A program made the position numbers and the translations under genes. From Bacillus sp. (in: firmicutes) (GTDB taxonomy: Bacteria; Bacillota; Bacilli; Bacillales; Bacillaceae), in contig JAPSLL010000017.1 of assembly GCA_031180805.1 (NCBI GenBank), positions 1 to 64,000 on the forward strand: a DNA stretch of 64,000 nucleotides, read 5' to 3'. Below are positions 24,928 through 33,753 of this stretch, in pieces. The stretch's first letter is position 1, and every line of letters begins with the position of its first letter. Under the pieces are notes generated by a model that saw only the letters and a list, made by a program, of their open reading frames with translations, was not told the DNA's origin and searched no databases.

Positions 24928-24969
24928 GTGCACCTTTTTAGTCAATATCGTTTATCGTCTTGGAGCTAG
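24928..24969 (+). CDS. Possible 13-codon leader frame
   Basis: GTG 24928 behind AAAAAAGGAGG opens a short frame (VHLFSQYRLSSWS) that ends in TAG. It lies 60 bases before the sugar transporter genes. The ribosome site is strong; coding function is unproven. Confidence 0.3.
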   Translation: MHLFSQYRLSSWS

Positions 24970-24991
24970 ATGCCCTTTATAATTGAATTTA

Positions 24992-25005
24992 AGTAAGCGT
25001 TTCCA
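24992..25005 (+). promoter_or_regulatory. cre-like or LacI-type operator
   Basis: AGTAAGCGTTTCCA resembles the CcpA catabolite-responsive element (WTGNAARCGNWWWCA class) with a mismatch at the first TG. It sits 28 bases before the start of a sugar ABC operon, a usual place. A LacI-family regulator in this window could also use such a site. Confidence 0.5.
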
Positions 25006-25032
25006 AAATAATCGTCAGGTGGTGGGAATAAG

Positions 25033-25980
25033 GTGAATACAAGGATAAATTCGAACCAACTGGAAACAAGCTCAGATGTAAATCTTAAATTGAAAACAAA
25101 ACGTAAGCTATCGATGAAAAAGTTTCTATCGTATATGGCCTTTGTTGGTCCAGCACTACTATTTTTTATCTTGATTCAAATTATTCCTTTCTTTATGGGA
25201 ATCTACTATTCCTTTACATCATGGAATGGGGTAAGCTCAACGATCGAATGGGTTGGCTTGGACAATTACGTGAAAATATTTACGGGAGACGAGAAATTTT
25301 TCAATTCCTTTTTATTTACAACAAAGTTTATGTTTGCGGCTGTCATAATAAGTAATTTAATTGGTTTTACATTAGCACTGCTATTAAACGCCGCATTAAA
25401 AACGAAAAATATTTTAAGAACTGTCTTTTTTATTCCAAATGTTATTGGTGGACTATTACTAGGGTTTATATGGCAGTTTATCTTTGTTAAAGGCTTTGCA
25501 TCAATTGGTAACTTGACGGATATCACTTTCTTCAAGCTTCCGTGGCTTGGTGATGAAGCAACTGCATTTTGGGGAATTGTTATCGTCTTTGCATGGCAAA
25601 TTAGTGGATATATGATGGTCATTTATATTGCTGCCTTACAAGGGGTGGATACGTCTTTACTAGAAGCAGCAAAAATTGATGGAGCTTCTAACTGGTCAGT
25701 TTTAACGAAAATCATCGTACCGCTTATTATACCTGCATTTACTATTTGCTTTTTCTTAACGATTTCAATGGCATTTAAAATTTTCGATTTGAATCTTTCA
25801 CTGACAGGTGGCGGACCGTTTAATTCAACGGAATCGGTTGCGATTAATATTTACCAAGAGGCGTTTATGAATAATCGATATGGCTTAGGTACGGCAAAGT
25901 CGATTTTATTCTTTTTAATCGTCGCAGTCTTTACGACCTTCCAAGTGTTGTATACGAAGAAAAAGGAGGTTGAGGCATAA
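25033..25980 (+). CDS. Sugar ABC transporter permease (MalF-like)
   Basis: A 315-residue integral membrane subunit of a CUT1-type sugar importer. After a hydrophilic 35-residue tail it has six helices and the EAA loop EAAKIDGASNWSVLTKIIVPLI near residue 215. The GTG start is preceded by AGGTGGTGGG; a later in-frame ATG at the start of MKKFLSYMAFVG cannot be excluded. It overlaps the next permease by one base. No ATPase is in the operon, so it probably uses a shared MsmX-type ATPase elsewhere. Confidence 0.93.
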   Translation: MNTRINSNQLETSSDVNLKLKTKRKLSMKKFLSYMAFVGPALLFFILIQIIPFFMGIYYSFTSWNGVSSTIEWVGLDNYVKIFTGDEKFFNSFLFTTKFMFAAVIISNLIGFTLALLLNAALKTKNILRTVFFIPNVIGGLLLGFIWQFIFVKGFASIGNLTDITFFKLPWLGDEATAFWGIVIVFAWQISGYMMVIYIAALQGVDTSLLEAAKIDGASNWSVLTKIIVPLIIPAFTICFFLTISMAFKIFDLNLSLTGGGPFNSTESVAINIYQEAFMNNRYGLGTAKSILFFLIVAVFTTFQVLYTKKKEVEA

Positions 25981-26807
25981 TGCTAAGAAGGTATACATTT
26001 CAAACATTTATATTAGAGATTGTTGCCATTATCCTCGCTCTTATTTTTCTCGTCCCATTTTATTTTGTCTTTATTAATTCAGTAAAAAGCTTTTCAGAGA
26101 TCTTATTAGATGCAGCTGCGTGGCCAAAGGAAATCTTATTTAGCAATTACGCGAAGGTATGGGAAATTATTAGCTTTGAGCATGCTTTCTTTAATTCACT
26201 TATTATTACGGTAATAAGTATTGCCGGAATTGTCGTCATTAGCTCAATGGCTGCGTGGAAAATGGTACGAACACCAGGAAAGGTTAGTAAATTTCTCTTT
26301 GTATTCTTTGTTTCTGCGATGGTCATTCCCTTTCAAACAGTGATGATCCCTCTAATGAAGCTTGGGGGGATGATGGGAATTATGAATAGCATTCCGGGAA
26401 TTGTCATTATGTATTTTGGCTTTGGTGTTTCGTTATCGCTTTTCCTGTTTCACGGTTTTGTTAAAACAATTCCACAGGAAATTGAAGAATCTGCTAGAGT
26501 AGATGGGTGTAGCCAATTCGGGGTTTTTTGGAGAATTGTCTTCCCGCTATTAAAGCCGATTACCGTAACGGTTATCATTTTAAATACGTTGTGGATATGG
26601 AATGATTACCTGCTTCCACTACTCGTGCTCCAGGATGCCGAACTGCGCACGATCCCATTAGCGACAAGCTCGTTCTTCGCACAATATACGAAGCAATGGG
26701 ATATGGGTCTAGCAGCATTAGTACTTGGGATTGCACCAATTATCGTTTTCTTTCTATTCTTGCAAAAGCATATTATTAAAGGTATTGCTGCTGGTTCGAT
26801 TAAGTAA
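25980..26807 (+). CDS. Sugar ABC transporter permease (MalG-like)
   Basis: A 275-residue partner permease with six helices. It has the EAA loop EESARVDGCSQFGVFWRIVFPLL around residue 170 and the typical C-terminal KHIIKGIAAGSIK. The start overlaps the stop of the first permease gene. Substrate not readable from the permease. Confidence 0.93.
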   Translation: MLRRYTFQTFILEIVAIILALIFLVPFYFVFINSVKSFSEILLDAAAWPKEILFSNYAKVWEIISFEHAFFNSLIITVISIAGIVVISSMAAWKMVRTPGKVSKFLFVFFVSAMVIPFQTVMIPLMKLGGMMGIMNSIPGIVIMYFGFGVSLSLFLFHGFVKTIPQEIEESARVDGCSQFGVFWRIVFPLLKPITVTVIILNTLWIWNDYLLPLLVLQDAELRTIPLATSSFFAQYTKQWDMGLAALVLGIAPIIVFFLFLQKHIIKGIAAGSIK

Positions 26808-26821
26808 GAGGGAAGAGGGAG

Positions 26822-26858
26822 GGGGACAGTCCCCACATTTGTTGTGGGGACTGTCCCC
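26822..26858. repeat. GGGGACAGTCCCC hairpin, copy 1
   Basis: Arms GGGGACAGTCCCCAC and GTGGGGACTGTCCCC with a seven-base loop, followed by A-rich sequence. A second copy lies 220 bases on and an isolated arm at 23561. Each arm is itself palindromic. It probably belongs to a repeat family and may act as a processing or termination site between permease and binding protein genes. Confidence 0.75.
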
Positions 26859-27041
26859 AAAAAGACGAATTTCTGGGCGCAACAAACTCGTTTTTCGCTT
26901 GAAAATAGGATGCAATTTGGCAGTTTAATACTAGTAAAAGCACGATTTATCGTTGGTTACTCCTCTAGCAGCGTATGAAAGGGGATCAGCCTGTTTAAAT
27001 GAAGTCATGGCCGTATGTAAAGTGGCTGTTTTAATTAATGA

Positions 27042-27077
27042 GGGACAGTCCCCACTACCATCGTGGGGACTGTCCCC
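27042..27077. repeat. GGGACAGTCCCC hairpin, copy 2
   Basis: Arms GGGACAGTCCCCAC and GTGGGGACTGTCCC with a short loop, followed by nine A. Same family as copy 1. The 180 bases between the copies contain no gene I can support. Confidence 0.75.
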
Positions 27078-27137
27078 CAAAAAAAAAGGGTCACTTTTAT
27101 ATAAAAGATAGATAACATTACAAGGAGGTCAATGGGG

Positions 27138-28442
27138 ATGAAAAAGCTCTTGCTCGTATGTTTATCGATGTTATTTTTGGTAGGGATGATTGTTGGGTGT
27201 AGCTCAGGTGGAAAGCTGGAAACAGGTGGACAGTCCAATTCTAATTCTGATACGAATACCGATTCTGGTGATAATGGGGATGTTGTAACTCTTAATTTAT
27301 TTCAATTTAAAGTAGAGATTGCTGACCAACTACAAGAAATGATTAATGAGTTTGAAAAGGAGCATCCGAATATAAAGGTAAAGCTTGAAAGTGTTGGTGG
27401 TGGTGCAGATTACGGTGCAGCGTTAAAGGCGAAATTTGCATCAGGTGAAGAGCCAGATATCTTTAACAATGGTGGCTTTAAAGAGCTTGAATTGTGGAAG
27501 GAGCATTTAGCTGATTTATCAAATGAGCCATGGGTTGAGCATGTTCTTCCAATTGGGAAGGTTCCGATGACAGGTGAGGATGGAAAGCTATACGGGATGC
27601 CTGTAAACCTTGAAGGATATGGCTTCGCTTATAACAAGGACTTATTTAAAAAGGCAGGAATTACAGAAACTCCGAAAACACTTAGTGAATTAAAGGAGGC
27701 AGCTCAAAAGCTAGAGGATGCAGGAATAAAAGCATTTTCAGCAGGATATGGTGAATGGTGGGTCATTGGACAGCACTTATTAAACATTCCATTTGCCCAA
27801 CAGGAAGACCCTTCAGCATTTATTGATGGATTATATGATGGTTCAATGAAATTTGCGGATAATGAGAAGTTTAGGCAATTCAAGGAAGTCATTGATACGG
27901 AAATAAAATATGCAACAGGAAATCCACTTACGACTGATTATAATACACAGGTAACACTGTTTGCTTCAGGTGAAACAGCAATGCTTCAACAAGGTAACTG
28001 GACAGAAAATATGATTTATGAAGTGAATCCTGAGATGAATATGGGCTTTATTCCGATCCCGCTTAACGATGATGCAAATCAAGATGTCTTACCAGTCGGC
28101 GTACCGAACAACTGGGTATTAAATAAAAACTCAGAGCATTTAGAGGAAGCGAAAACATTCCTAAACTGGATGGTATCCTCTGAAACAGGAAAACGTTATA
28201 TTACCGAGGAGTTTGCCTTTATTCCAGCGTTTGATAATATTGAAGCATCTGGCTTAGGTGACTTAGGTAAAGAGGTATTAGAATATTCAAAAGCTGAAAA
28301 GACGATTCCATGGACTTGGTTTACATGGCCAGATGGAGCAAACAAAGAATTTGCCGCTGCGATTCAGGAATATGCAGCAGGAAAAATCGATTATGATACA
28401 TTGCTAGAAAAATTCCAAGCGACTTGGGACAATTTAAAGTAA
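27138..28442 (+). CDS. Sugar-binding lipoprotein of the ABC importer
   Basis: 434 residues. Lipoprotein signal KKLLLVCLSMLFLVGMIVGC with Cys as anchor, then a polar Ser/Asn/Gly linker and a family-1 extracellular solute-binding domain with IFNNGGFKELELWKEH, EGYGFAYNKDLFKKAGI, GETAMLQQGNW and WFTWPDGANKEF. It captures the sugar outside and passes it to the two permeases. I chose the second ATG (27138), nine bases after AAGGAGG; the first ATG would leave three bases. It is separated from the permeases by 330 bases with two hairpins, so it may be expressed at another level. Confidence 0.93.
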   Translation: MKKLLLVCLSMLFLVGMIVGCSSGGKLETGGQSNSNSDTNTDSGDNGDVVTLNLFQFKVEIADQLQEMINEFEKEHPNIKVKLESVGGGADYGAALKAKFASGEEPDIFNNGGFKELELWKEHLADLSNEPWVEHVLPIGKVPMTGEDGKLYGMPVNLEGYGFAYNKDLFKKAGITETPKTLSELKEAAQKLEDAGIKAFSAGYGEWWVIGQHLLNIPFAQQEDPSAFIDGLYDGSMKFADNEKFRQFKEVIDTEIKYATGNPLTTDYNTQVTLFASGETAMLQQGNWTENMIYEVNPEMNMGFIPIPLNDDANQDVLPVGVPNNWVLNKNSEHLEEAKTFLNWMVSSETGKRYITEEFAFIPAFDNIEASGLGDLGKEVLEYSKAEKTIPWTWFTWPDGANKEFAAAIQEYAAGKIDYDTLLEKFQATWDNLK

Positions 28443-28449
28443 AATAGAG

Positions 28450-28484
28450 AAAAAAGCATGCCATGACAGTCGGCATGCTTTTTA
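28450..28484 (+). terminator. Terminator after the binding-protein gene
   Basis: Perfect stem AAAAGCATGCC / GGCATGCTTTT with a nine-base loop and TTTTT. Partial read-through could reduce expression of the two-component genes behind it. Confidence 0.85.
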
Positions 28485-28552
28485 CCTATACGAATGTTTT
28501 AGAGACAGCATGAATAATCATTAAAAATGTCGGTAAGGAGGTTCTTTTAGGA

Positions 28553-30370
28553 ATGTTCCGAACGAGTATACGAAATAAACTAATTGTCTTACTGCTCCTT
28601 ATCACGATCGTTCCATTTGGGACCTCGATAGTCACAACCTATTTATATACGAAAGAGTCTTTAAAGGATAAATTTGTTGATGAAAACGTAAACCTGTTAT
28701 ATCAAGGGAAATTGAATGTTGAAGGGTATATTGATGAGTTGAAAAATCTATCGCTATCCTTTTATACAAATATCGATTTTATGGCCTATTTACGAAATCC
28801 TGAGCTTGATGATGATTATCTTGCAAAGGAAACAGTGAAAAATGTCATTTTAACGATTCTTCACGCTGAGGAAAATATAAATCGAGTCAATATTGTATTT
28901 ATAAAAGATGATCTAAATGTTTCCGTATCAAAACGCTCAAGTGTCGTATTTTCTCCATTCATTCAAGAGCTTGAAGCGAAAAACTACGAAAAGGCATTAA
29001 AAAATAAGTACTATGTGTACCTTGAGCCGATGCACGTTGTTCAAGGTGAAAAAGCAGCAAATGATAAACGAAACAAACGGGATATCTTTACGCTACACAG
29101 GGTGTTGCTTGATATTCCTTCAAACGATTTATTAGGATATATTTCGTTAGATATTGCCCCGTCTCAAATTATTAACATAAGTGAGAAGCTTTATGTGAAG
29201 GACAAGGAAGAGTTTTATATTATTAGCTCAGAAGGAGAAATGATTTTTCAATCAAATAATGATGTTTCTGAGGATGAGGCTTGGATTAAGAAATTAACAG
29301 CTTCGAAAAAACAAAGTGGGACGATGGAGCTTGAAACAGATTCCTTTCAAGGGTTAATGATTTATGACAGGACGTCTGAAGCTTCTGGGGGCTGGATATT
29401 AGCTAAGCGTATACCGTATACATCTGTATTTGAGAGTGCCTTAAGCGTTGCGAAAATCAATATTCTTTTTGGGATTATTGGCTTATGTCTTGTTATTTTA
29501 GGTTCCTTTTTTGTTTCGTTTAAAATCACTTCCCCAATTAGAATATTGCTTCAGCATATTAACAAGGTTGAAAAAGGGGATATGAATGTCGAATTCGTTC
29601 CATTAGGAAAGGATGAAATCGGTGTATTAGGTAATCGTTTTCAGGAAATGATCGGAAAAATTAATCAATTAATTAATCGTGAATACAAGCTTGAGCTTGA
29701 AAATAAAACGAATCAATTAAAGGTTTTGCAATCACAATTAAATCCCCATTTTTTATATAATGCTTTGCAATCAATTGGAACAGTTGCCCTTAAAAATAAA
29801 GTGCCACAAATTTATACGCTTGTGACCCATCTTTCGAAAATTATGAGGTATGGCATGAATATTGATGAGGATTTAGTTCCATTGGCAAAGGAGATTGATT
29901 ACACAAAGGCCTATTTATTATTGCAAAGAGAACGATTTGGTGAGCAATTTACGTATTCATTAGATTTTGAGGAAACGGATTTATCGATAACCGTTCCGAA
30001 AATGATTCTTCAGCCAATTATTGAAAACTATTTTAAGCATGGCTTTGATAGTCGAGCTGATTCGATTGGACAGCTGGCAGTTGAAGGGAAACGACAGGAT
30101 GATATGTTCGTCATCACCATTCGGGATAATGGAATTGGCATGAGTGAAGGTCGACTCGATCAATTAAGACAAACACTAACTGACACACAGCAAGTAAGAC
30201 CAACAAAAGGAACGAATATTGGATTGAAAAACGTCTATCTTCGGTTAAAGCTCTATTATGGTCATAAAGGGACGCTTCATATTGACAATCAAAAAGATGG
30301 TGGAATTTACGTCTTAATTACATTTCCAATCGAAGCAAGGGGGACTTTGGATGAAGGCAATCATTATTGA
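28553..30370 (+). CDS. Sensor histidine kinase, YesM/LytS-type
   Basis: A 605-residue membrane kinase. Topology: helix at about 9-31, an extracellular sensor of 260 residues, helix at 303-325, HAMP at 326-378, then His-kinase domain with phospho-acceptor His399 in QLNPHFLYNALQSIG and ATPase motifs QPIIENYFKHGF and DNGIGMS. This plan is typical of kinases next to sugar ABC importers. It overlaps the response-regulator gene by 20 bases. It probably senses the imported sugar or its polymer, perhaps through the binding protein. Confidence 0.93.
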   Translation: MFRTSIRNKLIVLLLLITIVPFGTSIVTTYLYTKESLKDKFVDENVNLLYQGKLNVEGYIDELKNLSLSFYTNIDFMAYLRNPELDDDYLAKETVKNVILTILHAEENINRVNIVFIKDDLNVSVSKRSSVVFSPFIQELEAKNYEKALKNKYYVYLEPMHVVQGEKAANDKRNKRDIFTLHRVLLDIPSNDLLGYISLDIAPSQIINISEKLYVKDKEEFYIISSEGEMIFQSNNDVSEDEAWIKKLTASKKQSGTMELETDSFQGLMIYDRTSEASGGWILAKRIPYTSVFESALSVAKINILFGIIGLCLVILGSFFVSFKITSPIRILLQHINKVEKGDMNVEFVPLGKDEIGVLGNRFQEMIGKINQLINREYKLELENKTNQLKVLQSQLNPHFLYNALQSIGTVALKNKVPQIYTLVTHLSKIMRYGMNIDEDLVPLAKEIDYTKAYLLLQRERFGEQFTYSLDFEETDLSITVPKMILQPIIENYFKHGFDSRADSIGQLAVEGKRQDDMFVITIRDNGIGMSEGRLDQLRQTLTDTQQVRPTKGTNIGLKNVYLRLKLYYGHKGTLHIDNQKDGGIYVLITFPIEARGTLDEGNHY

Positions 30371-31925
30371 TGATGAACAGCATGTGAGAGAGGGATTGCA
30401 CTTATTAGCGGATTGGGAACAATTTGGCATTACCGATGTTTATGAGGCAAAGGATGGTGCAGAAGCGAAGGAGCAAATTACAAAGCATCGACCTGAAATT
30501 ATTTTTACAGATATGAATATGCCGAAAGTAGACGGAATTGATTTATTAAAATGGCTGTATGAAAAGAAACTGCAAAGCAAAATTATCGTTGTCAGCGGGT
30601 ATGATGATTATCACTATATGCGAAATGCCCTTTGCTATGGAAGCTTTGACTATATTTTAAAACCGATTGATCCGGTTATTTTAAACGATACGTTAGCACG
30701 TGCAACAAGTGAATGGAAAAAACAACAGGTCGCACGTGCTTCAACCTTAGAGGCGACAAGAGTCATAAATGAAGTAAAGCCGTTATATTGGGATCATCTT
30801 TTGACAAATTTACTTACTCATTCCGTCATTTCTCAAGAAACGGTCAACAAAATCCAAGCAGAATTTGCGATCAATATAAAGCAGGTGCAATGCACGGTTG
30901 CTGTTTTAACACTTGTTCCGATCATTCAAAAGGCATTTGGTGAGGATAAAAATTTAGCTTTTTTTACACTTTTAAATATTTGCAACGAAATCATTCAAGG
31001 GAAAAACAAACATGGGATTTGTTTTCGCAATGAGACAAAGGACAACGAAATAGTTATGTTTATGTGGGAAAAAAGCGACTATTTAATCTCGCAAATTCAT
31101 GAATGTATATATAAATGCTATCAAATGAAGCTACCAATTGCCGTTGGAAAGGAATCACATTCATTGCAAGAATCATATCAATCTGCGCTTCTAGCATTGA
31201 AAAAGCATAACCTATTAGGAAAAAGCAATAATATCGCCTATTATCATGATATGGCAAAAAGCTCTCTCCTCCATTTATTTGATTATTCGCAGGAGCTTAT
31301 GTGGGCATTGCGCAGCGGAAGCATGGAAAAGGTAGATGAGATTTTACAACGGTTATTTCACCGCTTGCAAATGAATAATGAGCTTTCGATGGAGCAAATC
31401 CAAGCTTGGGAAACACAATTTGAACAAATGCGTACAAACTGGCTAAAAGAATATAGCATAGATGAAGCAACCGTCTTATACAATGGAGTGAACTATTGGG
31501 AGGAGGATGGATTGTTTTCCTTTCAAAAATTCAAAGAGGAGAAACGAAAGGAATTTCATCAATTGCTAGAGTTATTATCAAAGGTAAAATACCAAAAGGA
31601 AAAAAATAGTATCCAAGAAATTGCAGCGTATATTCGAAATCATTATGATAAGGAAATTACTTTACAAGAGATTGCGGATCGCTTTTATTTAAGCCGAGAA
31701 TATATCTCACGGAGATTTAGGCAGGAATATGCTGATACCATTACAAATTACTTAACAAATATTCGGGTGATGAAAGCGAAGGAATTACTAGAAAACCCGC
31801 ATCTGAAAATCTACGAGATTGCGTTTATGGTAGGCTATCAAAACGAAAAATATTTTAGTAAGGTGTTTAAAAAATCAACAGGATTCACACCAAATGAATA
31901 CCGTGCTCAGGTCGTTTCGAAATAG
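30351..31925 (+). CDS. Response regulator, AraC type (YesN-like)
   Basis: 524 residues. Receiver domain at 1-120 with acidic D8-D9 pair, phosphorylation site Asp54 in IIFTDMNMPKVDGID and Lys in ILKPID. A 290-residue linker of unknown fold follows. The C-terminal AraC domain (about 423-521) has two HTHs: EITLQEIADRFYLSREYISRRF and IYEIAFMVGYQNEKYFSKVFKK (in shorter pieces: LQEIADRFYLSREYISR; IYEIAFMVGYQNEKYF). Coupled to the kinase; probably activates the sugar operon. Confidence 0.93.
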   Translation: MKAIIIDDEQHVREGLHLLADWEQFGITDVYEAKDGAEAKEQITKHRPEIIFTDMNMPKVDGIDLLKWLYEKKLQSKIIVVSGYDDYHYMRNALCYGSFDYILKPIDPVILNDTLARATSEWKKQQVARASTLEATRVINEVKPLYWDHLLTNLLTHSVISQETVNKIQAEFAINIKQVQCTVAVLTLVPIIQKAFGEDKNLAFFTLLNICNEIIQGKNKHGICFRNETKDNEIVMFMWEKSDYLISQIHECIYKCYQMKLPIAVGKESHSLQESYQSALLALKKHNLLGKSNNIAYYHDMAKSSLLHLFDYSQELMWALRSGSMEKVDEILQRLFHRLQMNNELSMEQIQAWETQFEQMRTNWLKEYSIDEATVLYNGVNYWEEDGLFSFQKFKEEKRKEFHQLLELLSKVKYQKEKNSIQEIAAYIRNHYDKEITLQEIADRFYLSREYISRRFRQEYADTITNYLTNIRVMKAKELLENPHLKIYEIAFMVGYQNEKYFSKVFKKSTGFTPNEYRAQVVSK

Positions 31926-32011
31926 AATGAACACACATTTAAGAGAAAAGCCAACATCTTTCTTTAAAATATGAATAATATATAGAAACCTTATTTGCGA
32001 GGAGGGATCAT

Positions 32012-32284
32012 GTGAGGGATGTTGAGGTGCAAATAAAGGAGCTTGAATTAAAAATAAAAGACCTAGAACATCAAATAGACCGCCTTGAGGATGGATATTC
32101 TAGCCAGCTTGATGAAAATGATATACGTGCTGTCATTGACAAAGTGCTATCAGAAAAAGAATTTGCAACACCAAAGCAAGTAGAATCCTCAGTGAATGAA
32201 AGTCATCTTCAGTTAGTGAAATGGATTATCGGAACAGGCATTAGTGTAGCAGCAGTTATTGTTAGTATTTTTCAATTCATATAA
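32012..32284 (+). CDS. Small coiled-coil protein with C-terminal membrane helix
   Basis: 90 residues. Residues 4-30 form an amphipathic coiled coil (heptads of L and I in IKELELKIKDLEHQIDRLED), the middle is charged and residues 68-89 are a single membrane helix, KWIIGTGISVAAVIVSIFQF. The plan resembles XhlA-like holin-associated or spacer proteins, but I cannot assign it. GTG start behind GAGGAGGG. Alone, convergent with manA. Confidence 0.6.
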   Translation: MRDVEVQIKELELKIKDLEHQIDRLEDGYSSQLDENDIRAVIDKVLSEKEFATPKQVESSVNESHLQLVKWIIGTGISVAAVIVSIFQFI

Positions 32285-32290
32285 GGGAAA

Positions 32291-32336
32291 GAAGAGGCTG
32301 TCAATATGGTAAGACCATAATGAGCAGCCTCTTTCA
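32291..32336. terminator. Bidirectional terminator between convergent genes
   Basis: AAGAGGCTG / CAGCCTCTTT with inner stem TATGGT / ACCATA. T-rich tails on both sides serve the coiled-coil gene (plus) and manA (minus). Confidence 0.82.
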
Positions 32337-32341
32337 ATTCA

Positions 32342-33289
32342 TTATAGATAAGAAGCGATTAAATCTGCATTTCCATTAAGTGTATATTGACCAAACTCAT
32401 ATGGAAGCAAGAAGTGATCACCTTTTCTAAAGCTGTAGGTTGTCCCATTATGTGTAAGCTCACCATTACCATCTATTACACTAACTAATGTGAACGGTTT
32501 TTCCTGTGTTAATGTTGTCGTGCCTGAAAGCGTCCATTTTTGTACAGTAAAATATGGACACTCTACATATGTTGTAATTTCAGCACCATCGATTTGTTCT
32601 GTTGCTGGTGTTACTTCTGTATGAGAAGACGGTGTTTCTGTTACTTCAATGCTTTTTTCGATATGTAGTTCACGTAAATTTCCTTCTGCATCCTTGCGGT
32701 TAAAGTCAAATACACGGTAAGTTGTATCAGAATTTTGCTGTGTTTCAAGAATGATTGTCCCAGCACCAATTGCATGAATCGTACCACTTGGAACAAAGAA
32801 GAAATCGCCAGGCTTAATTTTTACTCTGCGTAATAATTTGTCCCATTCCCCATTTTCAATCATGCTCACTAATTCTTCCTTCGTTTTTGCATGATGGCCA
32901 TAGATGATTTCAGCGCCCTCTTCACAATCAATGATATACCAGCATTCGGTTTTTCCTAGTTCACCGTTTTCGTGCTCGTTTGCATATTCATCATTAGGAT
33001 GAACCTGAACAGATAAATCTTGATTTGCATCAAGAATTTTCGTTAATAATGGGAAGCGGTCACCTTCGATATGACCAAATAACCCACGATGCTTTTCCCA
33101 TAGCTCACCAAGGGTTACACCTTCATACTCACCATTTTTTACAACGCTTTGACCATTTGGATGCGCGGAAAATGCCCAGCACTCACCTGTTGTCTCAGTA
33201 GGGATCGTATAATGGAAGGATGTTAATTTCGTTCCACCCCAGATTCTATCTTTAAATATTGGATTAAAAAATAATGGCTCTTTACTCAT
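32342..33289 (-). CDS. manA: Mannose-6-phosphate isomerase, class I
   Basis: A 315-residue zinc cupin enzyme that interconverts mannose 6-phosphate and fructose 6-phosphate. Motifs: KDRIWGG near the start, DANQDLSVQVHPND (metal His), GKTECWYIIDC (metal Glu) and PGDFFFVPSGTIHAIGAG (metal His). ATG follows AAAGGAGGTATTGGAGA. It is a single gene. Its product may feed sugars from the importer upstream into glycolysis or, in the other direction, supply mannose precursors. Confidence 0.95.
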   Translation of the reverse strand: MSKEPLFFNPIFKDRIWGGTKLTSFHYTIPTETTGECWAFSAHPNGQSVVKNGEYEGVTLGELWEKHRGLFGHIEGDRFPLLTKILDANQDLSVQVHPNDEYANEHENGELGKTECWYIIDCEEGAEIIYGHHAKTKEELVSMIENGEWDKLLRRVKIKPGDFFFVPSGTIHAIGAGTIILETQQNSDTTYRVFDFNRKDAEGNLRELHIEKSIEVTETPSSHTEVTPATEQIDGAEITTYVECPYFTVQKWTLSGTTTLTQEKPFTLVSVIDGNGELTHNGTTYSFRKGDHFLLPYEFGQYTLNGNADLIASYL

Positions 33290-33523
33290 TCTCCAATACC
33301 TCCTTTATCATTTTACTTTATCTATTAGTTTATTTGTTACTTTATCTATTTTAGTAAATAATGTGGAATTGGACAATTTATTTTCTAAGCATAAGGATCA
33401 TTTTAAACGAATTTTAAGATGTTCGCAAAAAAACCTTGCGAGACAGCAATTCTAGTTATATACTATTAAAGTATCTTTTTTGACTATTATCGACAAAAAC
33501 CATTGGGATTTTTAAAAAATATG

Positions 33524-33552
33524 TTGATTCTAGTAAAGATAACTGCTATAAT
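33524..33552 (+). promoter_or_regulatory. Promoter of tRNA-Gly
   Basis: TTGATT (33524-33529), exactly 17 bases, TATAAT (33547-33552), 21 bases before the tRNA. Confidence 0.85.
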
Positions 33553-33573
33553 ATTATACATGTCACAACACAT

Positions 33574-33647
33574 GCGGGTGTAGTTTAGTGGTAAAACCTC
33601 AGCCTTCCAAGCTGATGATGAGGGTTCGATTCCCTTCACCCGCTCCA
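33574..33647 (+). tRNA. tRNA-Gly (anticodon TCC)
   Basis: 74 bases including an encoded CCA. Acceptor stem GCGGGTG / CACCCGC, D arm with TTTAGTGGTAAAA, anticodon stem-loop CAGC-CTTCCAA-GCTG giving anticodon TCC, T arm GAGGGTTCGATTCCCTTC, discriminator T. It reads GGA/GGG codons. It has its own promoter and terminator. Confidence 0.97.
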
Positions 33648-33663
33648 TACATAATACTGGTTG

Positions 33664-33710
33664 CAACGCAGTGTTTCGTTTCTTAGATAAACGAGGCATT
33701 GCGTTTTTTA
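33664..33710 (+). terminator. Terminator after tRNA-Gly
   Basis: Arms AACGCA-TG-TTCGTTT and ATAAACGA-GCA-TTGCGTT, followed by TTTTT. Confidence 0.8.
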
Positions 33711-33753
33711 ATGTAAAAAAGAGGTGAAGGCTTAATACCATTCACCTTAAAGC

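Noticed and set aside
33313-33352. Repeated TTACTTTATCTATT upstream of manA
   Set aside because: Two short AT-rich direct repeats; likely low-complexity sequence and not a supported operator.
33487-33741. 84-codon minus-strand frame with VKGIEPSSSAWKAEVLPLNY
   Set aside because: It is the antisense of the tRNA-Gly gene and its flanks. This peptide is a well-known false gene produced by tRNA sequences.
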